Of a stretch of DNA of 22,788 bases, positions 14,914 through 22,788 are shown piece after piece. Under the pieces are notes generated by a model. The model was given only the letters and a program-made list of their open reading frames with translations, was not told the DNA's origin and did no database searches. Each line of letters starts with the position of its first letter. Within the stretch, counting starts at the first letter, position 1. A program made the translations under genes and the position numbers. The stretch is from CAYFPO01 sp964345035 (GTDB taxonomy: Bacteria > Fidelibacterota > Marinisomatia > SCGC-AAA003-L08 > GCA-002704045), in the NCBI GenBank assembly GCA_964345035.1, contig CAYFPO010000030.1, forward strand, positions 1 through 22,788. The letters run 5' to 3'.

Positions 14914-16485
14914 ATGGATAAATTAATACAAAATAGAGGTAAAATTCTGTGGGTGGATGATGAAATAGATCTCCTTAACTCCCATATTTTATTTCTGGAA
15001 AAGAAGGGATTCACCGTCAAGGGAGTAAATTCAGGTGAAGATGCACTCCAGGTCCTGCAGGATACTGATTTTGATATCATTCTTCTGGATGAAATGATGA
15101 GCGGAATGGATGGACTGACTGCATTAAAGGAAATAAATACTTCCTATCCGGAAATGCCAGTTATCATGATCACAAAAAATGAAGAAGAATGGCTAATGGA
15201 TGAGGCAATTGGTTATAAAACAGCACAATTTCTTACCAAGCCCGTGAATCCCAGTCAGATTTTGATTGCATGCAAAGAAGTACTTGAATCCAGGCAAATT
15301 CAAAGTGATAAAACCGCTGAGAAATATCTTCAGGAATTTCGTGAAATTGGGACAGATGTTCAATCAGCAAATTCTATTGATGATTGGTTTTCCATAAATA
15401 ATACATTTTCGGATTGGGTTGTGCGGCTTGACAGTATGGAGGATGACAGCTTAAGGCAAATATTTCAGGACCAGTATATTGAAGCAAATAATCAATTCAC
15501 ACAATTTATACTCGATAAATACAAAAACTGGCTGAATATTGACAGCAGACCTGTATTAACACGGGATATTATAAAAAAGTATGCTCATCCAAAACTGAAA
15601 AATAATGAAAAAATTGTATTTATCGTAATGGATTGTCTGGGCATGAATCTCTGGAAAACGGTAATGAAAGACCTGTATGATTATTTTAAGATTGAAACAA
15701 ATTTTGGACTGTCATTGCTTCCTTCTACAACATTGTTTTCACGGAATGCCATTTTCAGTGGGCTATTCCCTGATGAATTGGAAAAGAAATATCCTTCTGA
15801 ATGGGCGAAAATATTTGCAGATGAAAAAAGTAGAAATAGATATGAAGATATTTTCCTACAGGATCAGCTAAAAAGATTAGGGCATACTGATAAATCTGTT
15901 AAGTATGCAAAAATTGTCACTTTGAATCAGGGGAAAAAACTTGAAAGCCAAATAAATGATTTTAAACATTTAGATATGCTTGCATTAGTTGTGAATTTTG
16001 TAGATATTCTGGGCCATACTCGCTCTGAATCTTCTGTACTCCAAGAAATGGTTCCGGATGAAGCTGCATACAGGTCCGCAGTGGTTAATTGGATGAAGAG
16101 TGGATGGTTCCTTAAAGTATTAAGAGAAATAAGTTATTGGGGGCATACAGTAATCATAACTAGCGATCATGGAATAATTCGTGTTAAAAAACCGGTTATA
16201 GTAAAAGGAGATAAATCAACTTCATCAGGAATTCGCTCAAAATTCGGTAGAAATTTGAATCTCCCTTCAAAACAGGCATTGGTAATTAAAAATCCTTCAG
16301 ATTATAGGTTACCTAACTTTGATGGAGTAACCAATTACCTGATCGCAAGAGGTACCAATTTCTTTGTATATCCAAATCAGTATCATCAATTTGTGAATGT
16401 ATATGAAAATAGTTTTCAGCACGGAGGAATCTCTATGGATGAAATGATTGTGCCGATTGGGACACTTAGAGGAAAAACAGGATGA
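14914..16485 (+). CDS. porX: PorX-type response regulator with PglZ (alkaline-phosphatase superfamily) output domain
   Basis: A 523-residue cytoplasmic regulator. Residues 10-125 are a receiver domain with acidic pocket D15-D16, phospho-acceptor D59 (IILLDEMM), T87 and K109 (TKP). A helical linker (about 130-220) leads to a PglZ domain with the alkaline-phosphatase-superfamily metal and nucleophile set: D240 (VMDCLGMNLW), T271-T272 (LPSTTLFSRNAIFSG), Asp and His in VDILGH, Asp-His in SDHG and His in QHGG. In Porphyromonas gingivalis PorX controls the type IX secretion system with the kinase PorY, and its PglZ domain acts as a phosphodiesterase. The architecture and motif positions match closely, so the family call is firm. 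No PorY-like kinase or secretion gene is in the window, so the pathway in this organism is inferred. ATGA overlap couples it to tsaE. Confidence 0.93.
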   Translation: MDKLIQNRGKILWVDDEIDLLNSHILFLEKKGFTVKGVNSGEDALQVLQDTDFDIILLDEMMSGMDGLTALKEINTSYPEMPVIMITKNEEEWLMDEAIGYKTAQFLTKPVNPSQILIACKEVLESRQIQSDKTAEKYLQEFREIGTDVQSANSIDDWFSINNTFSDWVVRLDSMEDDSLRQIFQDQYIEANNQFTQFILDKYKNWLNIDSRPVLTRDIIKKYAHPKLKNNEKIVFIVMDCLGMNLWKTVMKDLYDYFKIETNFGLSLLPSTTLFSRNAIFSGLFPDELEKKYPSEWAKIFADEKSRNRYEDIFLQDQLKRLGHTDKSVKYAKIVTLNQGKKLESQINDFKHLDMLALVVNFVDILGHTRSESSVLQEMVPDEAAYRSAVVNWMKSGWFLKVLREISYWGHTVIITSDHGIIRVKKPVIVKGDKSTSSGIRSKFGRNLNLPSKQALVIKNPSDYRLPNFDGVTNYLIARGTNFFVYPNQYHQFVNVYENSFQHGGISMDEMIVPIGTLRGKTG

Positions 16486-16907
16486 AACCCGGGTGGACCG
16501 GAGGTGAATCTCACTCGGAAATTACAACAATGAATTTTGGCAGAGAATTATCACAATTTTTGGAATGTGGTGATATTATAAAATTAATTGGAGATCTTGG
16601 ATCAGGGAAAACAACATTTGTAAAGGGAGTAGCAGAAAGTATGGGTTATAATGGTTTGGTTACATCACCAACTTTCACTCTGATTAACGAATATCATTGT
16701 GATCCGGGTATTGTCCATATAGACTGTTACAGAGAGACAGACATTGAAAGATGGAATCTGATTGGTATTACAGATTATTTCACTCAGGACAAACTTATCT
16801 TTATTGAATGGCCTGAAGTATTGACCCCGTTAATCCCTACAAATGGTGTATTTGAGATCAAGTTTTCACATAGATCAGAATCAGTAAGATCAATTAATTT
16901 ACAATAG
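16482..16907 (+). CDS. tsaE: tRNA threonylcarbamoyladenosine biosynthesis ATPase TsaE
   Basis: A 141-residue P-loop protein needed with TsaB and TsaD for the t6A modification at position 37 of ANN-decoding tRNAs. The Walker A motif is G37-D-L-G-S-G-K43-T44. Downstream family markers are SPTFTLINEY, the HIDCYR strand and IEWPE. Length is near the family norm. The start overlaps the stop of porX by four bases, and tsaB follows after three bases, so all three should be translated together. A porX-tsaE pairing is, to my recollection, also common in Bacteroidota. Confidence 0.95.
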   Translation: MKPGWTGGESHSEITTMNFGRELSQFLECGDIIKLIGDLGSGKTTFVKGVAESMGYNGLVTSPTFTLINEYHCDPGIVHIDCYRETDIERWNLIGITDYFTQDKLIFIEWPEVLTPLIPTNGVFEIKFSHRSESVRSINLQ

Positions 16908-16910
16908 CGA

Positions 16911-17522
16911 ATGAACTTTTTATCAGTTGAAACTGCAACAGATGTCTGCAGTGTATCTTTATTTAAAAATCAGAAAAATTTTGACACCAGAACAAGCACA
17001 GAACCAAGATCACACAGTAAGAATCTTGGTGCATTTATCCGGGATATCATCCAAAATAATAATTTATCCTTACCAGAGCTGGATTTTATTGCAATTTCAT
17101 CAGGTCCGGGATCGTTCACAGGGTTGAGAATAGGTTTCAGCTTAGTTAAGGGATTAATTTTTCCATTTGAATTACCGGTAGTCCTGGTTCCAACATTACA
17201 ATCCCTGGAAGCCAAAATCAAAGATGAGGGTAGTCATCACATTGCAATTCACTCTCACAGCAATATTGTTTATGTTCAGGAGTATTCAAATGGCAACCCC
17301 GTATCCAAAATACATGCTGTTTCCATAAATGAAATAAAATATAAAAAATTGTATGGATATGGTCTAAAAAATCGGTATTTTTCAGTAGAGTATGTGGAAA
17401 TAATTCCATCTTCCGAATTGGTAGGTCTTACAGCAATGGAGCATAAAGAAAATTGGTTGGAATACGATTTTGAAAAAATTACTCCCAATTATGTTTCACA
17501 CTTTAACCTAAGAAAAAAGTGA
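16911..17522 (+). CDS. tsaB: tRNA threonylcarbamoyladenosine biosynthesis protein TsaB
   Basis: A 203-residue ASKHA-fold protein, the non-catalytic partner of TsaD in t6A synthesis. Markers are the N-terminal 'L-S-V-E-T-A-T' strand and the SSGPGSFTGLRIG motif near residues 62-74. The usual DARRxEVY-type motif after the first domain is replaced by a divergent IHSHSNIVYVQEY. The C-terminal half is short and variable, as in many TsaB proteins. No clear ribosome site precedes the ATG, which fits re-initiation from tsaE three bases upstream. TsaD and TsaC are not in the window. Confidence 0.92.
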   Translation: MNFLSVETATDVCSVSLFKNQKNFDTRTSTEPRSHSKNLGAFIRDIIQNNNLSLPELDFIAISSGPGSFTGLRIGFSLVKGLIFPFELPVVLVPTLQSLEAKIKDEGSHHIAIHSHSNIVYVQEYSNGNPVSKIHAVSINEIKYKKLYGYGLKNRYFSVEYVEIIPSSELVGLTAMEHKENWLEYDFEKITPNYVSHFNLRKK

Positions 17523-17962
17523 TAATTAAAGCCGAGACCTGCCATTTAAAGGATATATTAGAAATAGAAAGACTATCGTTTGATCAACCTTGGTCTGAGT
17601 ATCATTTTATGAGAGATCTCACTAACAATGATTTATCATATAATTGGGTTGCTGTTGTAGATGAGACGACAGTTGGTTTTTTGTTTGGATGGATGTTAAA
17701 AAATGAATATCATTTAAATAATATTGCAGTACATCCGGATTTTAGAGGCAATAGAATCGGAAGAGAATTATTAAATACTGCAATTAATTCAATATCATCG
17801 AGGAAAACTGAAAAAATATTATTAGAAGTAAGAGCAGATAATCATGCTGCAATACGACTTTACAGATCTGTTGGGTTTCAGGAAGTTGGAATCCGAAAAG
17901 ATTATTATAAAAAAGGAATCGATGCAATATTATACACACTGGAATTAACAAGTTATGGTTGA
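17519..17962 (+). CDS. rimI: Ribosomal protein bS18 N-terminal alanine acetyltransferase, RimI-like GNAT
   Basis: A 147-residue GNAT acetyltransferase. The acetyl-CoA-binding motif is clear: 'L-N-N-I-A-V-H-P-D-F-R-G-N-R-I-G-R-E-L-L' at about residues 68-87, followed by 'L-E-V-R-A-D-N-H-A-A-I-R-L-Y-R-S-V-G-F', the RimI-type signature. RimI acetylates the N-terminal alanine of bS18 in E. coli, and in many bacteria it sits beside tsaB, as here. Translation starts at GTG, overlapping the tsaB stop in GTGA. The substrate is inferred from family and context. Confidence 0.9.
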   Translation: MIIKAETCHLKDILEIERLSFDQPWSEYHFMRDLTNNDLSYNWVAVVDETTVGFLFGWMLKNEYHLNNIAVHPDFRGNRIGRELLNTAINSISSRKTEKILLEVRADNHAAIRLYRSVGFQEVGIRKDYYKKGIDAILYTLELTSYG

Positions 17963-18806
17963 ATGGTTTAGAAGATCTGATGTAAAAATAAAAACCATTG
18001 ATAAAAAAGAAATTGCAGAAGGACTATGGATAAAATGTCCGGGGTGCAATCAGGTAATTTATCAACGGGAATTAGAGAAAAATCAACATGTTTGTGTTTC
18101 GTGTTCACATCATTTCAGAATGAGCAGTGACAAATATTTTAATTTACTGTTGGATGACTCAAATTATGAAAAAATCGGTGAGAATGTGAAACCTGTTGAT
18201 CCCCTCCGGTTCACCGGATCAAAAAATTACTTGCAACAGTTGGAAGCAGCAAAAAATAAAACAGGGTTGTCTGAAGCTGTTCGGGTTGTTCTTGGAAAAA
18301 TGAACGGAATTAATACTGTTTTTTGTGTGATGGATTTTTCCTTTATTGGTGGAAGTATGGGGTCAGTTGTTGGTGAAAGAATCAGCAGAGCGATTGACAA
18401 AGCACGAGAGGAGAAATTGCCATTAGTTATCATTACATCATCTGGTGGTGCTCGGATGCAGGAAGGAGCGTTCAGTTTAATGCAGTTGGCAAAAACAAGT
18501 TCTAAACTTGCAAAATTTTCAGATTCGGGCGGTTTGTATATTGCTGTATTAACTGATCCAACCACAGGCGGAACAACCGCCAGTTATGCAATGCTGGGAG
18601 ATTTAATTCTTGCTGAACCGAATGCCCTAATTGGATTCGCAGGTGCACGGGTTATCAAACAAACCATCGGTGAAGATTTACCTGAAGGATTTCAACGTTC
18701 GGAATTTTTACTGGAAAAGGGATTTATTGACCATATTGTAGAACGGAAGAATTTGAAACAGACATTGACAGAAATTTTCACTTTCTTTGGATATAAAAAT
18801 TTATAA
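17955..18806 (+). CDS. accD: Acetyl-CoA carboxylase carboxyltransferase subunit beta
   Basis: A 283-residue subunit that, with AccA, transfers the carboxyl group from biotin to acetyl-CoA to give malonyl-CoA for fatty-acid synthesis. The N-terminal four-cysteine zinc ribbon is present (C28, C31, C47, C50). The crotonase-fold core follows with 'F-I-G-G-S-M-G-S-V-V-G', 'I-T-S-S-G-G-A-R-M-Q-E-G' and 'D-P-T-T-G-G-T-T-A-S-Y', the last two lining the CoA site. Length is normal. The start lies eight bases inside rimI and guaA begins two bases after the stop. accA is not in the window. Confidence 0.97.
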   Translation: MVEWFRRSDVKIKTIDKKEIAEGLWIKCPGCNQVIYQRELEKNQHVCVSCSHHFRMSSDKYFNLLLDDSNYEKIGENVKPVDPLRFTGSKNYLQQLEAAKNKTGLSEAVRVVLGKMNGINTVFCVMDFSFIGGSMGSVVGERISRAIDKAREEKLPLVIITSSGGARMQEGAFSLMQLAKTSSKLAKFSDSGGLYIAVLTDPTTGGTTASYAMLGDLILAEPNALIGFAGARVIKQTIGEDLPEGFQRSEFLLEKGFIDHIVERKNLKQTLTEIFTFFGYKNL

Positions 18807-18808
18807 TT

Positions 18809-20353
18809 ATGAAGCATAATCAAGTTGTCGCAGTTCTGGATTTTGGTTCTCAATACACTCAGCTCATCGCACGCAGAGTCAGAGAACAAAATGTGTATTC
18901 GGAAATACTTCCTTATGATACAGACGTAAATACACTCAAAGATTCACGAGTTAAAGCAGTGATATTATCCGGCGGGCCGTCCAGCGTTTATACTAAAAAA
19001 TCACCACAAATAAATTGGAAAATCAGTGATCTGGAAAAACCCATACTTGGAATTTGTTATGGGATGCAATTAATGATGCAGCAATGGGGTGGTGAAATAC
19101 AATCAACAGGAACAGGGGAGTATGGACATGCTCAAATTGCAATTGAAAATGGCAGTCCAATCTTTGAATTAGTTCCAAAAGATACTGAAGTCTGGATGAG
19201 TCATGGTGATCAGGTGACCCATATCAGCAGAGACTGGAATATTGGAGCAAAATCAGGGAGTGAGGTGATTGCAGCTATCCATCATAAAAAATTACCAGTT
19301 TATGGTGTTCAATTTCATCCTGAAGTCCACCATACCATAGAAGGGAACCGAATCATTTCTAATTTTCTCTTTTCAATTGCGGATTGTAAGAAAGATTGGA
19401 ATGCTGAGAATTTTGCAAGGGAATCTGTTGAAGACATAAAACATAAAGTTAAAAATGAAAAAGTGCTGTGTGCCATAAGTGGCGGAGTGGATTCTGCAGT
19501 TGTAGCAGTATTACTCAATAAAGCAATTGGAAAAAACCTGCATTGTGTATTTATTAACCACGGATTACTCAGAAAGAATGAAACTGATGAAGTGATCTCA
19601 ACACTGAAAAAAGGATTGGGTTTGCAGATTGATTCTTACGATTATTCTGAACAGTTTTTATCAAAGTTAAAAGGAGTTAAAAGTCCGGAAAGAAAACGTA
19701 AGATCATCGGAGAAGAATTTATACGTGCGTTTGAAGAAATTACTGTAGGAATGGGAGAGTTCAAATTTCTTGCACAGGGAACTCTGTATCCGGATGTTAT
19801 TGAATCCGGTGGTGCGGGTAATGGTGTCTCGGATGTGATAAAATCCCATCATAATGTGGGGGGATTGCCTGAAAATATGAAATTTACTCTCATTGAACCA
19901 GTAAGAGATCTTTTCAAGGATGAAGTAAGAAAAGTTGGCACAGAACTGGAAATTCCCGGTTTTATTCTGAATCGTCATCCATTTCCCGGCCCGGGGCTGG
20001 CTGTCCGCATTCTGGGGCAGATTACACCAGAGAGGATTAGGATACTTCAGGAAGCCGATGATATTTTTATTGATATCTTGAAAAAAACCGGGGAATATGA
20101 TAATATATGGCAGGCATTTGCAGTCCTGATTCCCTCGAAAACAGTGGGAGTGATGGGTGATTCTCGTACTTATGAGAGCATTATTGCATTGCGTGCTGTC
20201 ACAAGTATGGATGGTATGACAGCCGATTGGTATAAAATGCCGTCTAAAGTATTAAATCAATCTGCGAACAGAATTATCAATGAAGTCAGAGGTGTAAACC
20301 GTGTGGTGTATGACATAACGACTAAACCGCCCGGGACAATAGAATGGGAATAA
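18809..20353 (+). CDS. guaA: GMP synthase (glutamine-hydrolysing)
   Basis: A 514-residue enzyme converting XMP to GMP with glutamine and ATP. The N-terminal class I amidotransferase triad is C83 (GICYGMQ), H170 and E172 (VQFHPEV). The ATP-pyrophosphatase domain has the P-loop S224-G-G-V-D-S229, and the C-terminal dimerisation domain ends in the usual TTKPPGTIEWE. Length is standard. It follows accD after two bases and is the last of the six tightly packed genes that begin with porX; the next gene is 72 bases away. Confidence 0.98.
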   Translation: MKHNQVVAVLDFGSQYTQLIARRVREQNVYSEILPYDTDVNTLKDSRVKAVILSGGPSSVYTKKSPQINWKISDLEKPILGICYGMQLMMQQWGGEIQSTGTGEYGHAQIAIENGSPIFELVPKDTEVWMSHGDQVTHISRDWNIGAKSGSEVIAAIHHKKLPVYGVQFHPEVHHTIEGNRIISNFLFSIADCKKDWNAENFARESVEDIKHKVKNEKVLCAISGGVDSAVVAVLLNKAIGKNLHCVFINHGLLRKNETDEVISTLKKGLGLQIDSYDYSEQFLSKLKGVKSPERKRKIIGEEFIRAFEEITVGMGEFKFLAQGTLYPDVIESGGAGNGVSDVIKSHHNVGGLPENMKFTLIEPVRDLFKDEVRKVGTELEIPGFILNRHPFPGPGLAVRILGQITPERIRILQEADDIFIDILKKTGEYDNIWQAFAVLIPSKTVGVMGDSRTYESIIALRAVTSMDGMTADWYKMPSKVLNQSANRIINEVRGVNRVVYDITTKPPGTIEWE

Positions 20354-20411
20354 AATATTTAAAAATTCAATTTATTTGTGTTTTATGGAGAATCAATTCA
20401 TAATTAGCAGG

Positions 20412-20428
20412 AAAGGAGTGTTAAATTG
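20412..20428 (+). promoter_or_regulatory. Shine-Dalgarno and TTG start of greA
   Basis: AAAGGAG (20412-20418) is followed after seven bases by TTG (20426-20428). No ATG lies at a suitable distance, and the reading frame from this TTG gives a full-length GreA N-terminus, so TTG is the best start. Confidence 0.7.
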
Positions 20429-20905
20429 GCAACATTAATTTTGAGGGATACATATCGTACATTGGTAGAAAAGATTAAATCTATTGATAAAGTAAAAAGA
20501 GAGACTTCAATAAAAATTAGAGATGCAGCCAGCCATGGAGATCTTAGGGAAAATGCCGAATACCACGCCGCAAGAGAGGAGATGAGATTAATTTTATATA
20601 AGAAACAATTACTCCAGTCTCATGCACCATTTCAGTTCATCGAAAATGGGGACATTGGAACCGGTGAGGTAGGATTTGGTAATAAGGTTTCAATCAATGA
20701 GGAAGGTAAAGATGAGGCAGAGGATTATTACTTGTTAGGTCCCATCGAATTTGAGTTGGATCTTTTCCCTATGATTGTAACATACCATTCACCTTTTGGC
20801 CAGGCCATAGTCGGGAAAAAGATCGATGATGAATTTACACTGGAGATCAAGGGTAAAGAGACAAAGTTCACAATTACTGCAATTGAAAGGATCTCCGGAA
20901 AATGA
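20426..20905 (+). CDS. greA: Transcription elongation factor GreA/GreB family
   Basis: A 159-residue factor that enters the RNA polymerase secondary channel and stimulates cleavage of backtracked transcripts. The N-terminal coiled coil carries the functional acidic tip G38-D39-L-R-E42-N-A-E-Y-H-A, matching the conserved GDLxENAEYHAA signature. The C-terminal FKBP-like half has the expected 'L-L-G-P-I-E' strand, the 'H-S-P-F-G-Q-A-I-V-G' segment and 'F-T-I-T-A-I-E'. Length equals the family norm. The first residues (ATLILRDTY) are less typical, and assignment to GreA rather than GreB rests on general likeness. Start is TTG with a good ribosome site. Confidence 0.9.
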   Translation: MATLILRDTYRTLVEKIKSIDKVKRETSIKIRDAASHGDLRENAEYHAAREEMRLILYKKQLLQSHAPFQFIENGDIGTGEVGFGNKVSINEEGKDEAEDYYLLGPIEFELDLFPMIVTYHSPFGQAIVGKKIDDEFTLEIKGKETKFTITAIERISGK

Positions 20906-20962
20906 TGATCAACATTATTAGGTTTTAACAATTTCTTTAATCATAATTATTATTTTTAAACA

Positions 20963-22788
20963 ATGTGTGGAATAGTAGGATATATAGGAAATAAAACAGC
21001 TCGTGAGGTGATCCTGAATGGATTAACTCGAATGGAATACAGAGGATATGATTCAGCAGGAGTGGCAATATTGAATGGTGATGGTATCACTGTTCATAAA
21101 TGTAAAGGAAAAGTACGTGATCTAAATGATCTGTTGAATGGTAATGGTGTAAATGGTAATGTAGGGATAGGGCACACCAGATGGGCTACCCACGGGATTC
21201 CAAATGATCTAAATGCCCATCCCCATCAGGATAATTCCGGAAAATTTACATTGGTGCATAACGGAATAATTGAAAACTATAATTCCCTTAAAAAACTATT
21301 GAAATCTAAAGGTATCAACTGCAAAACAGATACAGATACGGAAGTTCTCGTGCAGTTTATTGGGTATATGTATAATAAAGATGGAAAGAATTTTGCCCAG
21401 GCTGTCCGGACTGCCCTGAAAGAAGTTGTAGGTACGTACGGCATTGTAGTGCTCTGTGAAGATGAACCGGATACCGTTATTGCTGCACGTCTTGGAAGCC
21501 CATTAGTCTTGGGGCTGGGAGAAAATGAGACAATTGTTGCATCTGACAGTTCACCCATCATTGACCATACTCGAAATATTGTATTTATGGATGAAGGTGA
21601 AATGAGTATTATTAAACAGAATTCCTATGAAGTTAGAAATATCCAGGAATATGAGGTGGTGGACAAACAAATAAACCATATTGAATATTCATTGGAAGAA
21701 ATTGAAAAAAGCGGTTATGATCATTTTATGCTTAAGGAGATCAATGAGCAAGCCACAACCGTGTCGGAAGCACTCCGGGGGAGAATCAATTTTGAAACGA
21801 GTGAAGTAAGACTTGGCGGCATCCATGACTGGATACCTGAAATCTTAAAAGCCAAACAGATCTGTATCACTGCCTGTGGAACATCCTGGCATGCAGGATT
21901 GATAGGCGGATACCTGTTTGAAGAATTATTAGGAATTCCTGTAAAAGTTGAATATGCATCAGAATTCCGATATAGAGAGACAGTTGTCAATAATGATACG
22001 GTGGTGATTGCCATTAGTCAATCCGGGGAAACTGCAGATACACTTGCTGCAATTCGAAAAGCAAGGAAAATGGGTGCGTTGACACTGGGAATCGTAAATG
22101 TAGTTGGGAGTTCTATCGCAAGAGAAACGGACTGTGGGGTATATATCCATGCCGGTCCGGAAATTGGTGTTGCATCCACGAAAGCATTTACTTCACAAGT
22201 TACGGTGTTGAATCTGATCGGGCTATTTCTGGCAGAGTATAATAAAATAAATAGGGATAAAATACAACCAATGGTGAAGGATTTAAAACTTCTGCCTAAT
22301 CATATTCAGTCTGTACTGGAGAATACAGATACCATCCGGCAGATTGCCCATAATTTTTGTGATGCGCAGAATTTCCTGTATCTTGGGAGAGGGTATCAGT
22401 TTCCGGTAGCATTGGAAGGCGCACTGAAATTGAAGGAAATATCCTACATCCATGCAGAGGGATATCCTGCTGCAGAGATGAAACACGGTCCCATTGCGTT
22501 GATAGATGAAAATATGCCGGTTGTGTTTGTGGTAACTCAAACAGGTTTTGAAAAGATTATTTCCAATATTCAGGAAGTAAAAGCCCGCGGCGGGAGAATA
22601 ATTATAGTTACATCAGAATTAACGGAAGAACTCCAGGAACTTTCTGACCAAATAATTGTGGTTCCTGCAGTGCATAACTGCCTCTCACCAATTATAACTA
22701 CTATCCCGCTGCAATTATTGGCATACCATATTGCATTACTGAAAAACTGCGATGTGGATCAACCACGGAATCTGGCAAAATCGGTTAC
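20963..22788 (+). CDS. glmS: Glutamine-fructose-6-phosphate aminotransferase (isomerising), 3' end cut by window
   Basis: The reading frame is open from ATG 20963 to the window edge, about 608 residues, and lacks only the last few codons: it ends at N-L-A-K-S-V, and the family usually closes with S-V-T-V-E. It makes glucosamine-6-phosphate, the first step towards UDP-GlcNAc for peptidoglycan and lipopolysaccharide. The N-terminal nucleophile is C2 (MCGIVGYIG), with 'H-T-R-W-A-T-H-G' and 'H-N-G-I-I-E-N-Y' in the glutaminase domain. The two SIS domains show 'C-G-T-S-W-H-A-G', 'S-Q-S-G-E-T-A-D-T', 'E-I-G-V-A-S-T-K-A-F-T-S-Q' and 'G-A-L-K-L-K-E-I-S-Y-I-H-A-E-G'. I see no ribosome site in the AT-rich 57-base gap before it, and no glmS ribozyme, which would not be expected outside Firmicutes-type lineages. 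Confidence 0.97.
   Translation, partial: MCGIVGYIGNKTAREVILNGLTRMEYRGYDSAGVAILNGDGITVHKCKGKVRDLNDLLNGNGVNGNVGIGHTRWATHGIPNDLNAHPHQDNSGKFTLVHNGIIENYNSLKKLLKSKGINCKTDTDTEVLVQFIGYMYNKDGKNFAQAVRTALKEVVGTYGIVVLCEDEPDTVIAARLGSPLVLGLGENETIVASDSSPIIDHTRNIVFMDEGEMSIIKQNSYEVRNIQEYEVVDKQINHIEYSLEEIEKSGYDHFMLKEINEQATTVSEALRGRINFETSEVRLGGIHDWIPEILKAKQICITACGTSWHAGLIGGYLFEELLGIPVKVEYASEFRYRETVVNNDTVVIAISQSGETADTLAAIRKARKMGALTLGIVNVVGSSIARETDCGVYIHAGPEIGVASTKAFTSQVTVLNLIGLFLAEYNKINRDKIQPMVKDLKLLPNHIQSVLENTDTIRQIAHNFCDAQNFLYLGRGYQFPVALEGALKLKEISYIHAEGYPAAEMKHGPIALIDENMPVVFVVTQTGFEKIISNIQEVKARGGRIIIVTSELTEELQELSDQIIVVPAVHNCLSPIITTIPLQLLAYHIALLKNCDVDQPRNLAKSV

Noticed and set aside
20963..22788. glmS as a broken gene
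   Set aside because: Reading codon by codon from the ATG shows no stop or frameshift; the gene simply runs off the right edge a few codons before its natural end.

Overview
The window is AT-rich chromosomal DNA with every gene on the + strand, running from the 3' end of a 5S rRNA gene (1-41) and its terminator to a glmS gene cut by the right edge. Several traits suggest an FCB-group bacterium, most likely the marine Marinimicrobia (SAR406) lineage: a PorX-type response regulator, dockerin-like tails, Asp/Asn/Gly calcium-loop repeats in exported proteins, and long fibronectin-like surface proteins. That placement is an inference from protein style, not from a marker gene. No gap between genes exceeds about 150 bases, and I see no IS element, CRISPR array, tRNA or prophage gene.

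Region 1 (1-1591): the rRNA operon end, then an exported arylsulfotransferase-like beta-propeller protein with a C-terminal dockerin-like EF-hand pair. Region 2 (1742-9304): four tightly spaced genes for a secreted protein of unknown family, a FecR-domain periplasmic protein, a large probable outer-membrane beta-barrel protein, and a CHASE2-class III adenylate cyclase. Their topologies span the envelope from outer membrane to cytoplasm, so I read them as a candidate envelope-sensing cAMP system. The barrel protein and the cyclase share Asp-rich calcium-loop-like inserts; in the cyclase the insert lies inside the periplasmic CHASE2 sensor.

Region 3 (9430-14796): a 1788-residue probable lipoprotein with one Ig-like domain, fourteen fibronectin-III-like repeats bearing a WGEWS box, and a C-terminal sulfatase-modifying-factor (FGE/SUMF1) fold without the catalytic cysteines. 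Its mRNA leader has an unusually placed Shine-Dalgarno and two small hairpins.

Region 4 (14914-22788): a compact run of conserved genes, porX - tsaE - tsaB - rimI - accD - guaA - greA - glmS. The first six overlap or nearly touch. They cover a PglZ-output response regulator, tRNA t6A synthesis, protein acetylation, fatty-acid synthesis, GMP synthesis, transcript cleavage and amino-sugar synthesis. Translational coupling through ATGA, GTGA and TGATG junctions is common across the window.
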